Origin: an uncultured Clostridia bacterium
GTDB lineage: Bacteria; Bacillota; Clostridia; Oscillospirales; Acutalibacteraceae
Assembly (NCBI GenBank): GCA_947626485.1
Contig: CANQSG010000008.1
Span: 1 to 27,595, forward strand
Direction: 5' to 3'
DNA: 27,595 bases
Part shown: positions 1 through 7,826 of the stretch, piece after piece
Position numbering within the stretch: the first letter of the stretch is position 1
How the letters are laid out: every line of letters begins with the position of its first letter
Made by a program: the position numbers and the translations under genes
Notes under the pieces: model-generated
The model's input: only the letters and a program-made list of their open reading frames with translations
Told to the model about the DNA's origin: nothing
Database searches by the model: none

Positions 1-1
1 C

Positions 2-175
2 CGGAAGGAGAAGTCGATCACCCGCGCGACGGTCAACAAGGCGTACAGAAAAGCGGTCGAAGCGCCCGAGGAAATGACCGGTCCCAAAAAGCTCGGCACA
101 TTCGGCGCAAGTTATCTGTTTCCCATTTTCCGTTCATTGGAGATTCTATGCATATCGAAAACGAAATCGGAGTAA
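2..175 (+). CDS. C-terminal fragment of an unrecognised protein
   Basis: An open frame runs in from the left window edge and ends at the TAA at 173-175, giving 57 residues. The readable part is basic and then hydrophobic: it starts RKEKSITRATVNKAYRKAVE, continues with a GPKKLGTFGASYLFPIF stretch, and ends in a short polar tail. I do not recognise the family with confidence. The basic helix followed by a glycine-rich hydrophobic segment would fit a small DNA-binding or regulatory protein, but that is only a guess. The frame is supported by sensible residue composition and by a clean promoter for the next gene just after its stop. The N-terminus lies outside the window. Confidence 0.55.
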   Translation, partial: RKEKSITRATVNKAYRKAVEAPEEMTGPKKLGTFGASYLFPIFRSLEILCISKTKSE

Positions 176-197
176 AATGTGAAGAGGTATCTTCCTA

Positions 198-226
198 TTG
201 AATTATCAGGAAAACAGTGCTATACT
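198..226 (+). promoter_or_regulatory. Sigma-A-type promoter for the small coiled-coil gene
   Basis: A -35 TTGAAT (198-203) and a -10 TATACT (221-226) are separated by exactly 17 bp, a near-consensus housekeeping promoter. The -10 lies inside a small inverted repeat, ACAGT-GCTAT-ACTGT (214-228), which could be an operator. Transcription would begin near 233, about 30 nt before the ATG at 263. This rules out an upstream in-frame start at 179. Confidence 0.75.
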
Positions 227-262
227 GTGATTACCATAAATCAATATGTAAGGAGAATTTTT

Positions 263-502
263 ATGGCACGCACAAAAGGTTCGAAAAACAAAACTGCGCC
301 CGTTTCTGTCGAAGAGAAGATCATGGCTGTTGAGGCTGAAATCGCAAGACTCCAAGACGAACTGAAAGCGAAAAAATCGGAGCGTAAGAAATTGCTTGCG
401 CAACAGGACGAAGAGAACCAGCAAAAGATTTTGGCTGCCGTAGAGAAGAGCGGAAAATCCTTTGACGAGGTCATGACATTCCTTAAAGGGGACGCCGAAT
501 AA
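263..502 (+). CDS. Small basic coiled-coil protein, function unknown
   Basis: Encodes 79 residues. The N-terminus is basic (MARTKGSKNK), followed by a heptad-rich, Lys/Glu/Ala-rich helix (about residues 16-58) that should form a coiled coil, then a short C-terminal segment with SGKSFDEVMTFLKG. Small proteins with an ARTKGSKNK-like start and a coiled coil are common hypothetical proteins in Clostridia; no function is known to me. The start is chosen because AAGGAGAA (250-257) sits just upstream and the promoter at 198-226 precedes it; the longer reading from 179 would begin before the promoter. It is followed by two hairpins and appears monocistronic. It has no visible link to the sugar locus. 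Confidence 0.85.
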   Translation: MARTKGSKNKTAPVSVEEKIMAVEAEIARLQDELKAKKSERKKLLAQQDEENQQKILAAVEKSGKSFDEVMTFLKGDAE

Positions 503-524
503 CGAAATACAGTAACACAAGTTG

Positions 525-560
525 CGCCGGAGAGCAGAAGTGCTTTCCGGCGTTCTTATT
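525..560 (+). terminator. Hairpin after the small gene, weak terminator
   Basis: CGCCGGAGAGCA (525-536) pairs with TGCTTTCCGGCG (541-552) around a GAAG tetraloop, a 12-bp stem with one G-T pair. The following tract TTCTTATT is only moderately T-rich, so termination is probably finished by the next hairpin. Confidence 0.6.
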
Positions 561-571
561 GCAGTCTAAAT

Positions 572-617
572 AAAGCAGGGAATGAGCGAAAAAAGTCATT
601 CCCTGCTTTTTTATTTT
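572..617. terminator. Bidirectional rho-independent terminator between convergent genes
   Basis: AAAGCAGGGAATGA (572-585) and TCATTCCCTGCTTT (596-609) form a perfect 14-bp stem with a 10-nt loop. A T-rich tail (TTTTTTATTTT region, 607-617) follows on the plus strand. On the minus strand the stem is followed by TTTATTTA. It lies between the small plus-strand gene and the minus-strand AraC gene, so it can end both transcripts. Confidence 0.85.
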
Positions 618-674
618 ACCGTAAATTCCCGGCGATGGAGTTTCTCATTGCTTTGCGGTCTTGCGGCACGTCCT

Positions 675-1523
675 TTATTTTTGATTTTTCCGTTCCCGCA
701 TTTGGGAGGGGGTCATTTGGTAGAGCTTTTTGAAGCAGTTGGTGAAATAGGCGGTGTCGGAGAAGCCGCAGGTCAGGGCGATGTCTTTGATCGACAGCTC
801 GGTTTTCAAAATCTGATTTTTCGCCTCTTCCATGCGGAGGACCCGGATGTATTTCATGACGTTGATCCCGATGTTTTTCTTAAATTTCCTGCAAAAATAG
901 GCTTCCTCATAGCCGAATTTCCGGCTCAGGGAGGAGGAGGAAATGTCCTCTGCAAAATGCTTGTCGATATAATCGATCACTTCCTCGAATTTTTCTTCGA
1001 TCGCGGCGGCGGATTTGGCGGAGGCGGAGCAGTGGGTGTATAAAAGGCCGATCAAACGATAGATGTACCCTAAAATAATCAGGGGATGATAGTCGGTCTG
1101 GTTCTGATAGGCGGCGACGATGGCGGAGAGCTGGTCGATGATCTCGCGGTTGGTCGTTTTGTTGTCGAACAGGAGATCGCCGTCATAAATCGGCTTTAAA
1201 AAATTTTTCGAAGCCGGCGTTTCGTTGAAAAAAAGGTCGATGTCGAACATGACGACGTCGTAAACGACGCCGGTATCGCCCGCAAACCCGCTGTGCAGGA
1301 TTTTGGGGGAGATGATGGCGACGTCGCCGGGGTTGAATTCGATGTGCAGGTTGGAGCAGTAATAGTTCAGGCTGCCCCGCTTGATAAGGAGCAATTCAAA
1401 GCGATCGTGCCAGTGCGGCGGAAAGGCCAATTCGTTGGGCTGGAAGCTGTAATCCGGCAGAATTTTGATCGGAAAGTTGCCGTAAATGATCGGCGTGATT
1501 TCATGCTTGTTTACAAACGGCAT
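675..1523 (-). CDS. AraC-family transcriptional regulator
   Basis: Encodes 282 residues from the ATG at 1521-1523. The N-terminal half is a cupin-like sensor domain containing PPHWHDRFELLLIKRGSL and a later FNPGDVAIISPKILHSG strand, typical of AraC regulators that bind sugars. The C-terminal ~100 residues carry two helix-turn-helix motifs (KHFAEDISSSSLSRKFGYEE and the ELSIKDIALTCGFSDTAYFT segment), ending with a PSQMRERK tail. An in-frame ATG at 1577 would add 18 residues, but it lies about 12 nt from the expected transcript start, whereas the chosen start has a GGGGGC ribosome binding site. The gene is divergent from the long sugar gene train, so it is probably that train's activator, sensing an imported or extracellular glycan breakdown product. 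The ligand cannot be inferred from sequence. Confidence 0.92.
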   Translation of the reverse strand: MPFVNKHEITPIIYGNFPIKILPDYSFQPNELAFPPHWHDRFELLLIKRGSLNYYCSNLHIEFNPGDVAIISPKILHSGFAGDTGVVYDVVMFDIDLFFNETPASKNFLKPIYDGDLLFDNKTTNREIIDQLSAIVAAYQNQTDYHPLIILGYIYRLIGLLYTHCSASAKSAAAIEEKFEEVIDYIDKHFAEDISSSSLSRKFGYEEAYFCRKFKKNIGINVMKYIRVLRMEEAKNQILKTELSIKDIALTCGFSDTAYFTNCFKKLYQMTPSQMRERKNQK

Positions 1524-1595
1524 AGAGACGCCCCCATCAAGTGACAAAAAATTACAAGTACATGTCAAAATATTCATTTCAGACTTCCCGGGTTT

Positions 1596-1624
1596 ATGAT
1601 ACCATATTGTTGAGTAAAATGCAA
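1596..1624 (-). promoter_or_regulatory. Promoter of the AraC regulator with overlapping palindrome
   Basis: On the minus strand a -35 TTGCAT (1619-1624) and a -10 TATCAT (1596-1601) are 17 bp apart, a good sigma-A promoter. A 7-bp inverted repeat, ATTGTTG (1606-1612) and CAACAAT (1622-1628), covers the spacer and -35, a position suited to repression or autoregulation. Confidence 0.7.
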
Positions 1625-1833
1625 CAATTTAATTCGTGCATCCGAATTTACATGGCTAAAAAAAGAAAAATCTGACAAAGAACTTTGTTTTTGGGCGGAT
1701 TCCGACGAAGCAATTCGGTTTTTCAAACGACAAGACCGACGCGGTTTTCCGTTTCGGAAAAAGGCAAAAAATTTCAATTTGATGTGATCGGAGCTCACAT
1801 TGAAAATAAAAACGATAAAAGGGGCAAACGGTT
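1625..1833. promoter_or_regulatory. Divergent intergenic control region with several short palindromes
   Basis: This AT-rich, gene-free stretch separates the regulator from the sugar gene train. It holds four perfect short inverted repeats: AATTCG-6-CGAATT (1631-1648), ACAAAG-2-CTTTGT (1675-1688), TTTTCCG-3-CGGAAAA (1745-1761) and ATGTGA-7-TCACAT (1782-1800). A weak promoter for the downstream genes may be TTGATG (1779-1784), 17 bp, GAAAAT (1802-1807). The last palindrome lies across this spacer. A GGGG ribosome binding site at 1821-1824 serves the next gene. The promoter call is tentative. Confidence 0.45.
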
Positions 1834-2982
1834 ATGAAACTGAAAAAAGCGCTCGCATTTCTCCTGATGACGGCACTCCTCGCTTCTTCGCTTGTCGGCG
1901 TCATTTCCGCCTCGGCCGAGGCGACGGCGGATCTGGACGTCTGGGACGGAACGGCGGCGACGGCCTACGCCGGCGGCAGCGGCTCTGCCGACGCGCCCTT
2001 TCTGATCGCGACGCCGGAGCAGCTGGCGCTTTTGGTGAACACCTCCGGCGCCGACACGCTGGGCAAGTATTATCGCCTGACGGCGGACATGTATCTGAAC
2101 GATATTTCAGATCCCGATTGGCAAAATAAGAGCCCGCGAAACTGGTGCGCGCCGGAAAAAGACAATTTCTTCCGCGGCAGCTTTGACGGAAACGGCCACG
2201 CGGTGCGGGGTCTGTATTACAACGGCGCGAAGCAGGACGCCGCCCTGTTTGCCGGTTACAGAGGCACGGCGGTCGTGATCAAAAATCTGGTGATCGCCGA
2301 TGCGTCTCTGAAAACAACGGGGAATTATGCCGCCGCATTTGCGGGGCAGGCCTTTAACACATCGACGGCGACCTTTGAAAATTGCTACGTCGCCGACACC
2401 GTCTCCGTGGAATCCGCGAACTACGCGGCGGGCTTTGTCGGCGGCGGCACCTGCAACGGCATTTCCTTTCAAAACTGCGCTTCCTTTGCCGACGTCAAGA
2501 CAACGGGCGCTTCCAATAACAGATACGGAAGCTTTGTTGGCGGATTGACTTACAACAGCGGAACCGGCGACGCCAGAAAGCTCACCTACAACAACTGCAT
2601 CGGCAACATCGTCTATACAAATTATGCGCAGTATCCGACCTACACGGCCTCGTATTGCGGTGAAGACGGCACGGCGGACAGCAACGGCAGCAACAAAACC
2701 TACCCCGAGGCAGTCGACCTTGCCGAGATCAAGGGCGAAAACGCGTTCGAGCAGATGCCCGCGCTTACAGGCTATTATCTGACGGAACAATATCCCGCGA
2801 TCAAGGCGATCGGCGTGCTTTCCGGCGACGTGAACGGCGACCGGACCTTTGATTTCGCCGACTTCGCGGCGTTGCGGGAGCTGCTGCTCGGAACCTCCAA
2901 ACTGGGTCTTATCGACGTCAACGGCGACGACAGCGACGACATCCGCGACCTTGTGAATTTGAATCAGAGATACGCCGGGTAA
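1834..2982 (+). CDS. Secreted GLUG-repeat protein with C-terminal type I dockerin
   Basis: Encodes 382 residues. Residues 1 to about 28 form a signal peptide ending in ISASA. Residues ~34-325 are a repetitive beta-rich region with GLUG-type motifs (SFDGNGHAVRGLYYNG, then AFAGQA and GFVGGG segments), expected to fold as a right-handed beta structure at the cell surface. From residue ~330 there is a dockerin-like domain with two calcium loops, DVNGDRTFDFAD and DVNGDDSDDIRD, each having Asp/Asn at positions 1, 3, 5 and 12. Dockerins bind cohesins, so the protein may attach to a cohesin-bearing partner encoded elsewhere. The GLUG region is clearly paralogous to the head of the 1349-residue protein at 15667. 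It is first in the gene train, 58 nt before the solute-binding protein. Its ligand is unknown. Confidence 0.85.
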   Translation: MKLKKALAFLLMTALLASSLVGVISASAEATADLDVWDGTAATAYAGGSGSADAPFLIATPEQLALLVNTSGADTLGKYYRLTADMYLNDISDPDWQNKSPRNWCAPEKDNFFRGSFDGNGHAVRGLYYNGAKQDAALFAGYRGTAVVIKNLVIADASLKTTGNYAAAFAGQAFNTSTATFENCYVADTVSVESANYAAGFVGGGTCNGISFQNCASFADVKTTGASNNRYGSFVGGLTYNSGTGDARKLTYNNCIGNIVYTNYAQYPTYTASYCGEDGTADSNGSNKTYPEAVDLAEIKGENAFEQMPALTGYYLTEQYPAIKAIGVLSGDVNGDRTFDFADFAALRELLLGTSKLGLIDVNGDDSDDIRDLVNLNQRYAG

Positions 2983-3040
2983 GGGCTGCGTTTGAGCGGC
3001 GTCGCTTTTCGGGGATTTCTGCGGAGAAACGGAGCGTTTT

Positions 3041-5950
3041 ATGAGGAAGATAAGAAAGCGTGTTTTGACATTATTTGTTGCGGCGGGCTTGCTTTGCTCT
3101 GTTCCGGCGGGGATGGCGGCGCACGGCGCGCCTGCCGGGACGGCTGCCGGTTCCGAGGAAAGCGAGACGGCCGTATGGTCTGCCGAGCGCAACAGCTACG
3201 AAGCATATCAAGCGGAAAATGCCGGCTTTGCAGACGCTGAGGAGGACATCGTCCTCGCCGGCGGCGATTATGCCTCGCAGGAAAACAGCGACGTTCAAAA
3301 AATCGCCGCCTACGAGGGCAAATCCAACGTCCTGCGATGGGACAGCCAGAAAGGCAGCGTCACCTACGAATTTCAGGTTCCGAAGGACGGCATTTATCAC
3401 ATTCAGTTCACGTATCTGCCGCTGCCGTGCCTTGCGAAGGACATCCAGATCGGGGTCAAAATCGACGGGGCGTACCTTTTTGACGGCATGAAAACCCTGT
3501 TCCTGCCCCGCCTCTGGACAAACAGCGGCGAGGTTCGGGTGGACGACAAGGGCGACCAGATCTCGCCGGAGCAGGCGGAGCTCTCAGTCTATACCACCCA
3601 GCCGCTGACCGATAAAGAGGGCGTCGCGGTCAGGCCTTACGAATTCGCATTCACCGCCGGCAGGCATGCCGTCACGGTGGAAATGCAGGAAGAGGCCTTT
3701 GTCCTGGCGAGCGTCGCCCTGACCGCGCCCGAACGCGCGGAAAGTTACGATGTCGTTTCTGCGAACTATAAGGAATCGGATTATTACAGCGGCGCGCCGA
3801 TCGTGATCGAGGGGGAAGCCGCCGACGTGAAAACGTCGAATTCCCTGATCCCGAAATCGGACAACAGCGCCGCGGTCACGCCGGCGAACCCCCGGAATCT
3901 GATGATTAACTACATCGGTTCCACAAACTGGAGCAGCGTCGGTCAGGTCTTGCGCTGGAAAATCCATGTCGAGCATAGCGGCCTGTATAAGTTGGCGTTT
4001 AAATGCAAGCAGAGCGACCTTGTCAACGGGATTTCCTACCGCGCGCTGAAAATTGACGGCAAAACGCCCTTTTCCGAGGCGGAGGCGATCGCGTTCGGGT
4101 ATAAAACGAACTGGCAGGTGCGCGATTTTGCCGACGAAAACAACGATCCGTATCTTCTGTATCTGACCGAAGGCGACCACACGCTTTCGCTCGAGGTGAC
4201 GCTGGCGCAAACGGCGGAATTTTACAGCCGATTAAAAGAAATGGTGACCGAGATCGGCGACCTGTACATTCAAATCAACATGATAACGGGGGAAAACCCG
4301 GACGCCAACCGCAACTATGACTTATTCCAACAAATTCCCGGCTTCAACGATACGCTGCAAGCGCTTTCCGAAGGGCTGGACGGGCTTGCGGAGGATATGA
4401 AAAAGCAGGCGGGCAAACGCAGCAACTCGGTGATCGCCGCGATCGCGAACATGTCCCGCGTGCTGAAATCCATGCACGAGAATCCGTACACCTCGCATCG
4501 GTATAAATCGGATTATTATACGAATTACACCTCGCTGAGCTCCTGGCTTTATGAAATGAAGTCCATGCCGCTCAGCCTCGATCAGATTTTGTTGACCGCG
4601 CCCGATTACAATACAAAGGCGGAAAAGAAGGGCTTCTTCCAATCCTTTGCCTTCGGCGTGCTGCGGTACATTTATTCCTTCACGCTGGATTATGCCGACC
4701 TTTCCGCCTCCGCTGCCGAAAACACGATCAAGGTCTGGGCGAATATCGGCCGCGACCAGGCGCAGATGATCCAGACGCTGATCCGGGACGATTTCACGCC
4801 GAAAACCGGCATCGAGGTGAATTTTCAGGCGGTCAACGCCACCGTCGTCAAGGGCGTTTTATCGGGAAATCCGCCGGATATCGAGCTGAATATGGCGCGA
4901 ACCGAGCCGGTCAACCTCGCCATGCGCGGCGTGTTGTACGACGTCTCGACGTTCCCGGATTATAACGAGGTAAAGGCGCGCTTCCAGAAAACCGCGATGA
5001 CGCCTTATACCTATGACGGCGGGGTGTACGCCCTGCCCGCGACCCAGTCGTTTTATATCCTGTATTACCGGGAGGACATCTTCGCGCAGCTGGGCTTGAC
5101 CGTCCCAAAAACGTGGGAGGAATTCAAGGACTGCGCGATTACGATCAAACGGAACAAAATGCAGGTTTGGCTGCCCTACACGCAGATCCAGGCGACGACG
5201 ACGGTCAACGTGGGCATCGGGGGCTTAAGCATTTTCCCGACCCTTATGGCGCAAAACGGCTTGTCGATGTTCAACCCGGCGCGCAACGGCTCCGGCTTGA
5301 ACACGAAGGAAGCCATTTCCGTGTTCAACACCTGGACGGATTTTTACACGGAATACAAGCTGCCGAAGGAAGCGAGCTTTTATAACCGTTTCCGGGTCGG
5401 CACGATGCCGCTCGGGATCGACACCTATCTGCTCTATCAAACGCTGAATTCCGCCGCGCCCGAAATCAAGGGGCGTTGGAAAATCGCGCCCTTGCCGGGC
5501 GTCGAAAACGCCGACCATACGATCAACAACGCGAGCACCGGCTCGGGGACGGCGAACGTCATGATAAAAGGCACCGGAAGGGAAGCGCTCGCCTGGGAAT
5601 TCCTGAAATGGTGGACGTCGGCGGACATTCAGGTGCGGTATTCCAACCATCTGGAATCGGTGTTGGGCCCCGTCGGCAGGGTGGACACGGCGAACGTCGA
5701 GGCGTTCTCGCGGTTGTCCTGGACAAAAAAGGATTTGGAAATTTTAACAGCGCAATGGGAAAAGGTCGTCGAGGTGGACGAGATCCCGGGCAGCTATTAT
5801 CTGACGAGGGCGCTGGATCAGGCGTTTTGGAACGTGACGAACGGGCAGGCGACCGCCAAGGACGCCGTTTTGGAATGGAGCATGGTCGCCGATCATGAGA
5901 TCGAACGGAAGATCGAAGAATACGGCGCCGGGCAAAATGCGGGAAAGTGA
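3041..5950 (+). CDS. Large solute-binding protein with N-terminal carbohydrate-binding-like domains (CUT1 importer 1)
   Basis: Encodes 969 residues, about twice the usual length for a sugar-binding protein. A signal peptide covers residues 1 to ~31; there is no proper lipobox (the Cys is preceded by Leu-Leu). Residues ~50-230 and ~254-405 are two CBM6/35-like beta-sandwiches (YEAYQAENAGF... and PIVIEGEAAD... openings). A helical region (~405-560) follows, and a family 1 extracellular solute-binding domain runs from IKVWANIG (~564) to the end, including YYREDIFAQLGLTVPKTWEE. Two CUT1 permeases follow directly, so it should deliver oligosaccharides to them. The N-terminal domains may hold the protein on polymer or wall glycan. 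Without a lipid anchor, retention at the membrane could come from those domains or an uncleaved signal segment. The start has an ACGGAGCG ribosome binding site. Confidence 0.88.
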   Translation: MRKIRKRVLTLFVAAGLLCSVPAGMAAHGAPAGTAAGSEESETAVWSAERNSYEAYQAENAGFADAEEDIVLAGGDYASQENSDVQKIAAYEGKSNVLRWDSQKGSVTYEFQVPKDGIYHIQFTYLPLPCLAKDIQIGVKIDGAYLFDGMKTLFLPRLWTNSGEVRVDDKGDQISPEQAELSVYTTQPLTDKEGVAVRPYEFAFTAGRHAVTVEMQEEAFVLASVALTAPERAESYDVVSANYKESDYYSGAPIVIEGEAADVKTSNSLIPKSDNSAAVTPANPRNLMINYIGSTNWSSVGQVLRWKIHVEHSGLYKLAFKCKQSDLVNGISYRALKIDGKTPFSEAEAIAFGYKTNWQVRDFADENNDPYLLYLTEGDHTLSLEVTLAQTAEFYSRLKEMVTEIGDLYIQINMITGENPDANRNYDLFQQIPGFNDTLQALSEGLDGLAEDMKKQAGKRSNSVIAAIANMSRVLKSMHENPYTSHRYKSDYYTNYTSLSSWLYEMKSMPLSLDQILLTAPDYNTKAEKKGFFQSFAFGVLRYIYSFTLDYADLSASAAENTIKVWANIGRDQAQMIQTLIRDDFTPKTGIEVNFQAVNATVVKGVLSGNPPDIELNMARTEPVNLAMRGVLYDVSTFPDYNEVKARFQKTAMTPYTYDGGVYALPATQSFYILYYREDIFAQLGLTVPKTWEEFKDCAITIKRNKMQVWLPYTQIQATTTVNVGIGGLSIFPTLMAQNGLSMFNPARNGSGLNTKEAISVFNTWTDFYTEYKLPKEASFYNRFRVGTMPLGIDTYLLYQTLNSAAPEIKGRWKIAPLPGVENADHTINNASTGSGTANVMIKGTGREALAWEFLKWWTSADIQVRYSNHLESVLGPVGRVDTANVEAFSRLSWTKKDLEILTAQWEKVVEVDEIPGSYYLTRALDQAFWNVTNGQATAKDAVLEWSMVADHEIERKIEEYGAGQNAGK

Positions 5951-5961
5951 GGTCTGTCTTC

Positions 5962-6873
5962 ATGGGAAATAAGCTCCGTTTTAAGGGACCGAAAAGCGGA
6001 TTTACCCGCAAAATCCCGTTGTACATCATGCTGACGCCGTTTCTGATCGCGTTTTGTCTGTTTACCGTCATCCCGATTTTTTCCTCGATCGTGTTGAGCT
6101 TTTTCTCGTATGATATGGTCGGAAAGTTCGATTTTATCGGCCTCGATAATTATTTCCGCATGATGATGGACGACGACGTCTTTCCGGTCTCCTTAAAAAA
6201 CACCCTGCTGTTTGCGATCGTGACGGGGCCGCTCGGCTTTCTGCTGTCCTTCGTTCTGGCGTGGCTAATCAATGAATTCCCGCCCAAGGCGCGAACCTTT
6301 TTGTCCTTCCTGTTTTACGCCCCCGCCTTGGTGGGGAACGCCTATTTTATCTGGAAAATCCTGTTTTCCGGCGACAGCTACGGCTATATCAACAGCTTTT
6401 TGCTGTCCCTCGGGCTGATTACGGAACCGATCATCTGGCTGAAGGACGCAAATTACATCATGCCGATCATCATGCTCGTCCAGCTTTGGCAGAGCATGGG
6501 CGTCTCCTTCCTCGCCAACATTTCGGGCTTGCAGAACATCAACGGCGAGCTGTACGAAGCGGGCTCGATCGACGGGATTCGCAACCGGTGGCAGGAGCTG
6601 TGGTATATCACCTTCCCGTCCATGAAAAACATTCTGCTGTTCAGCGCGGTCATGCAGATTCAGGCGAGCTTCGCCGCCGGGACGATCGCGGTCGAGCTGG
6701 CGGGCTTCCCGAGCATCAATCACGCCGCCGATACCATCGTCGCCCACATGATGGACGTCGGCACGGTTCGATATGAGATGGGTTACGCGTCGGCGATCGC
6801 GGTATTCCTGTTCGGATTGATGGCGATCACGAGGATCGTCATCGGCAAGCTGCTCGATATGGTGGGCAAGTGA
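5962..6873 (+). CDS. CUT1 sugar ABC transporter permease (MalF/UgpA-like)
   Basis: Encodes 303 residues with about six membrane helices, starting near IPLYIMLTPFLIAFCLFTVI. The cytoplasmic EAA loop that contacts the ATPase is present as EAGSIDG (E199 to G205) followed by a typical WQELWYITFPSMKNI helix. This is the first permease of importer 1, directly after the large solute-binding protein. A GTG at 5947 overlaps the previous stop and could add five residues; I prefer ATG 5962, which has an AGTGAGG site upstream. No transport ATPase is encoded in the window, which is common for CUT1 systems in Bacillota that share an MsmK/UgpC-type ATPase. Confidence 0.92.
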   Translation: MGNKLRFKGPKSGFTRKIPLYIMLTPFLIAFCLFTVIPIFSSIVLSFFSYDMVGKFDFIGLDNYFRMMMDDDVFPVSLKNTLLFAIVTGPLGFLLSFVLAWLINEFPPKARTFLSFLFYAPALVGNAYFIWKILFSGDSYGYINSFLLSLGLITEPIIWLKDANYIMPIIMLVQLWQSMGVSFLANISGLQNINGELYEAGSIDGIRNRWQELWYITFPSMKNILLFSAVMQIQASFAAGTIAVELAGFPSINHAADTIVAHMMDVGTVRYEMGYASAIAVFLFGLMAITRIVIGKLLDMVGK

Positions 6874-6889
6874 TCGGAAGGGGTAAGCG

Positions 6890-7816
6890 ATGAAAAGTCC
6901 GCTCATGAAAAAGAAATTCTTTTTTCAAAAAGGCGACAGGGTCAAAATGCGGCGGGAAGCGAGCGCGGTTCGTCGGTTTACACGCTCGAAGGCGGGAAAC
7001 GTCGTTTACTTCCTGTTCTTGGGCGTCTTCGGCCTGTTTTCGGTTTTGCCGCTGATCTACTGCGTCACGTCGTCGTTCAAGCCGCTGGACGAGATCATGC
7101 TTTTCCCGCCGCGGCTTGTCGTCGTCGCGCGCCCGACGTTTGAAAACTATCTTTCCCTGCCGAACCTGCTGTCAAATCTGAAAATCCCGCTTTCACGGTA
7201 CGTCTCGAACAGCCTATTCGTGAGCATCCTGACGACGGCGTTATATGTTTTCATTTCGACCATGGCGGCGTTCGTGCTGGCGAAGGGCAACCTCAAGGGC
7301 AGCAAAATCATCTTTATGATTATCCAGTTCGCCCTTTTGTACACGTCGTACACCCTCGCCGTCCCGCAGTATCTCGTTTTCTCGAATTTAAAGATGATCG
7401 ACACCTATGCGGTCTATATCTTCCCCTATCTCGCTTCGACCATGGGCGTGTTTCTGATGAAGCAGTATATCGACGGGTATGTGCCGAACGCGCTGATGGA
7501 GGCCGCCGAGATCGACGGCGCGGGTTATTTCCGCATTTTCTTCCGCATCATCATCCCGATCGTCAAGCCCTGTATTCTGACGCTCACCCTCTTCGGCTTC
7601 CGGGACGTCTGGTCGGCGGTGCCGCAGGGGACGATTTTCAGCGAGCAGTTGAAAACGTTGCCGCAGGTCATGGCGCAGATCACCTCGGGCGGCATCGCCC
7701 GCTCGGGCAGCGCGATGGCGGTCACGGTCATCATGATGATCCCGCCCATTCTGGTTTACATGATCTCGCAGAGCAACGTGGTGGAAGCGATGAGCAGCGC
7801 GGGTATCAAGGAATAG
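6890..7816 (+). CDS. CUT1 sugar ABC transporter permease (MalG/UgpE-like)
   Basis: Encodes 308 residues. A basic cytoplasmic N-terminus of about 40 residues precedes the first membrane helix (VVYFLFLGVFGLFSVLPLIY). The EAA loop is canonical, EAAEIDG (E204 to G210), followed by YFRIFFRIIIPIVKPCI. The carbohydrate-permease motif CVTSSFKPLDEIM lies after the first helix, as is usual in MalG-type subunits. It starts 17 nt after the MalF-like gene with a GGAAGGGG ribosome binding site and should form the heterodimeric channel of importer 1 with that gene product. Confidence 0.93.
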   Translation: MKSPLMKKKFFFQKGDRVKMRREASAVRRFTRSKAGNVVYFLFLGVFGLFSVLPLIYCVTSSFKPLDEIMLFPPRLVVVARPTFENYLSLPNLLSNLKIPLSRYVSNSLFVSILTTALYVFISTMAAFVLAKGNLKGSKIIFMIIQFALLYTSYTLAVPQYLVFSNLKMIDTYAVYIFPYLASTMGVFLMKQYIDGYVPNALMEAAEIDGAGYFRIFFRIIIPIVKPCILTLTLFGFRDVWSAVPQGTIFSEQLKTLPQVMAQITSGGIARSGSAMAVTVIMMIPPILVYMISQSNVVEAMSSAGIKE

Positions 7817-7826
7817 GAGCAGAGGT

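Noticed and set aside
179..262. Upstream start for the small coiled-coil protein
   Set aside because: The strong promoter at 198-226 starts transcription near 233, after this start codon. The ATG at 263 has its own ribosome binding site.
582..1043. 153-codon plus-strand frame
   Set aside because: It is antisense to the AraC gene and Phe/Gly-rich with no family resemblance. The helix-turn-helix frame on the minus strand is clearly the real gene.
1782..1800. CRP-like site ATGTGA-7-TCACAT
   Set aside because: The half-sites resemble CRP, but the spacing is 7 rather than 6, and Bacillota of this type do not use CRP-cAMP for sugar control. It is kept only as an unassigned palindrome.
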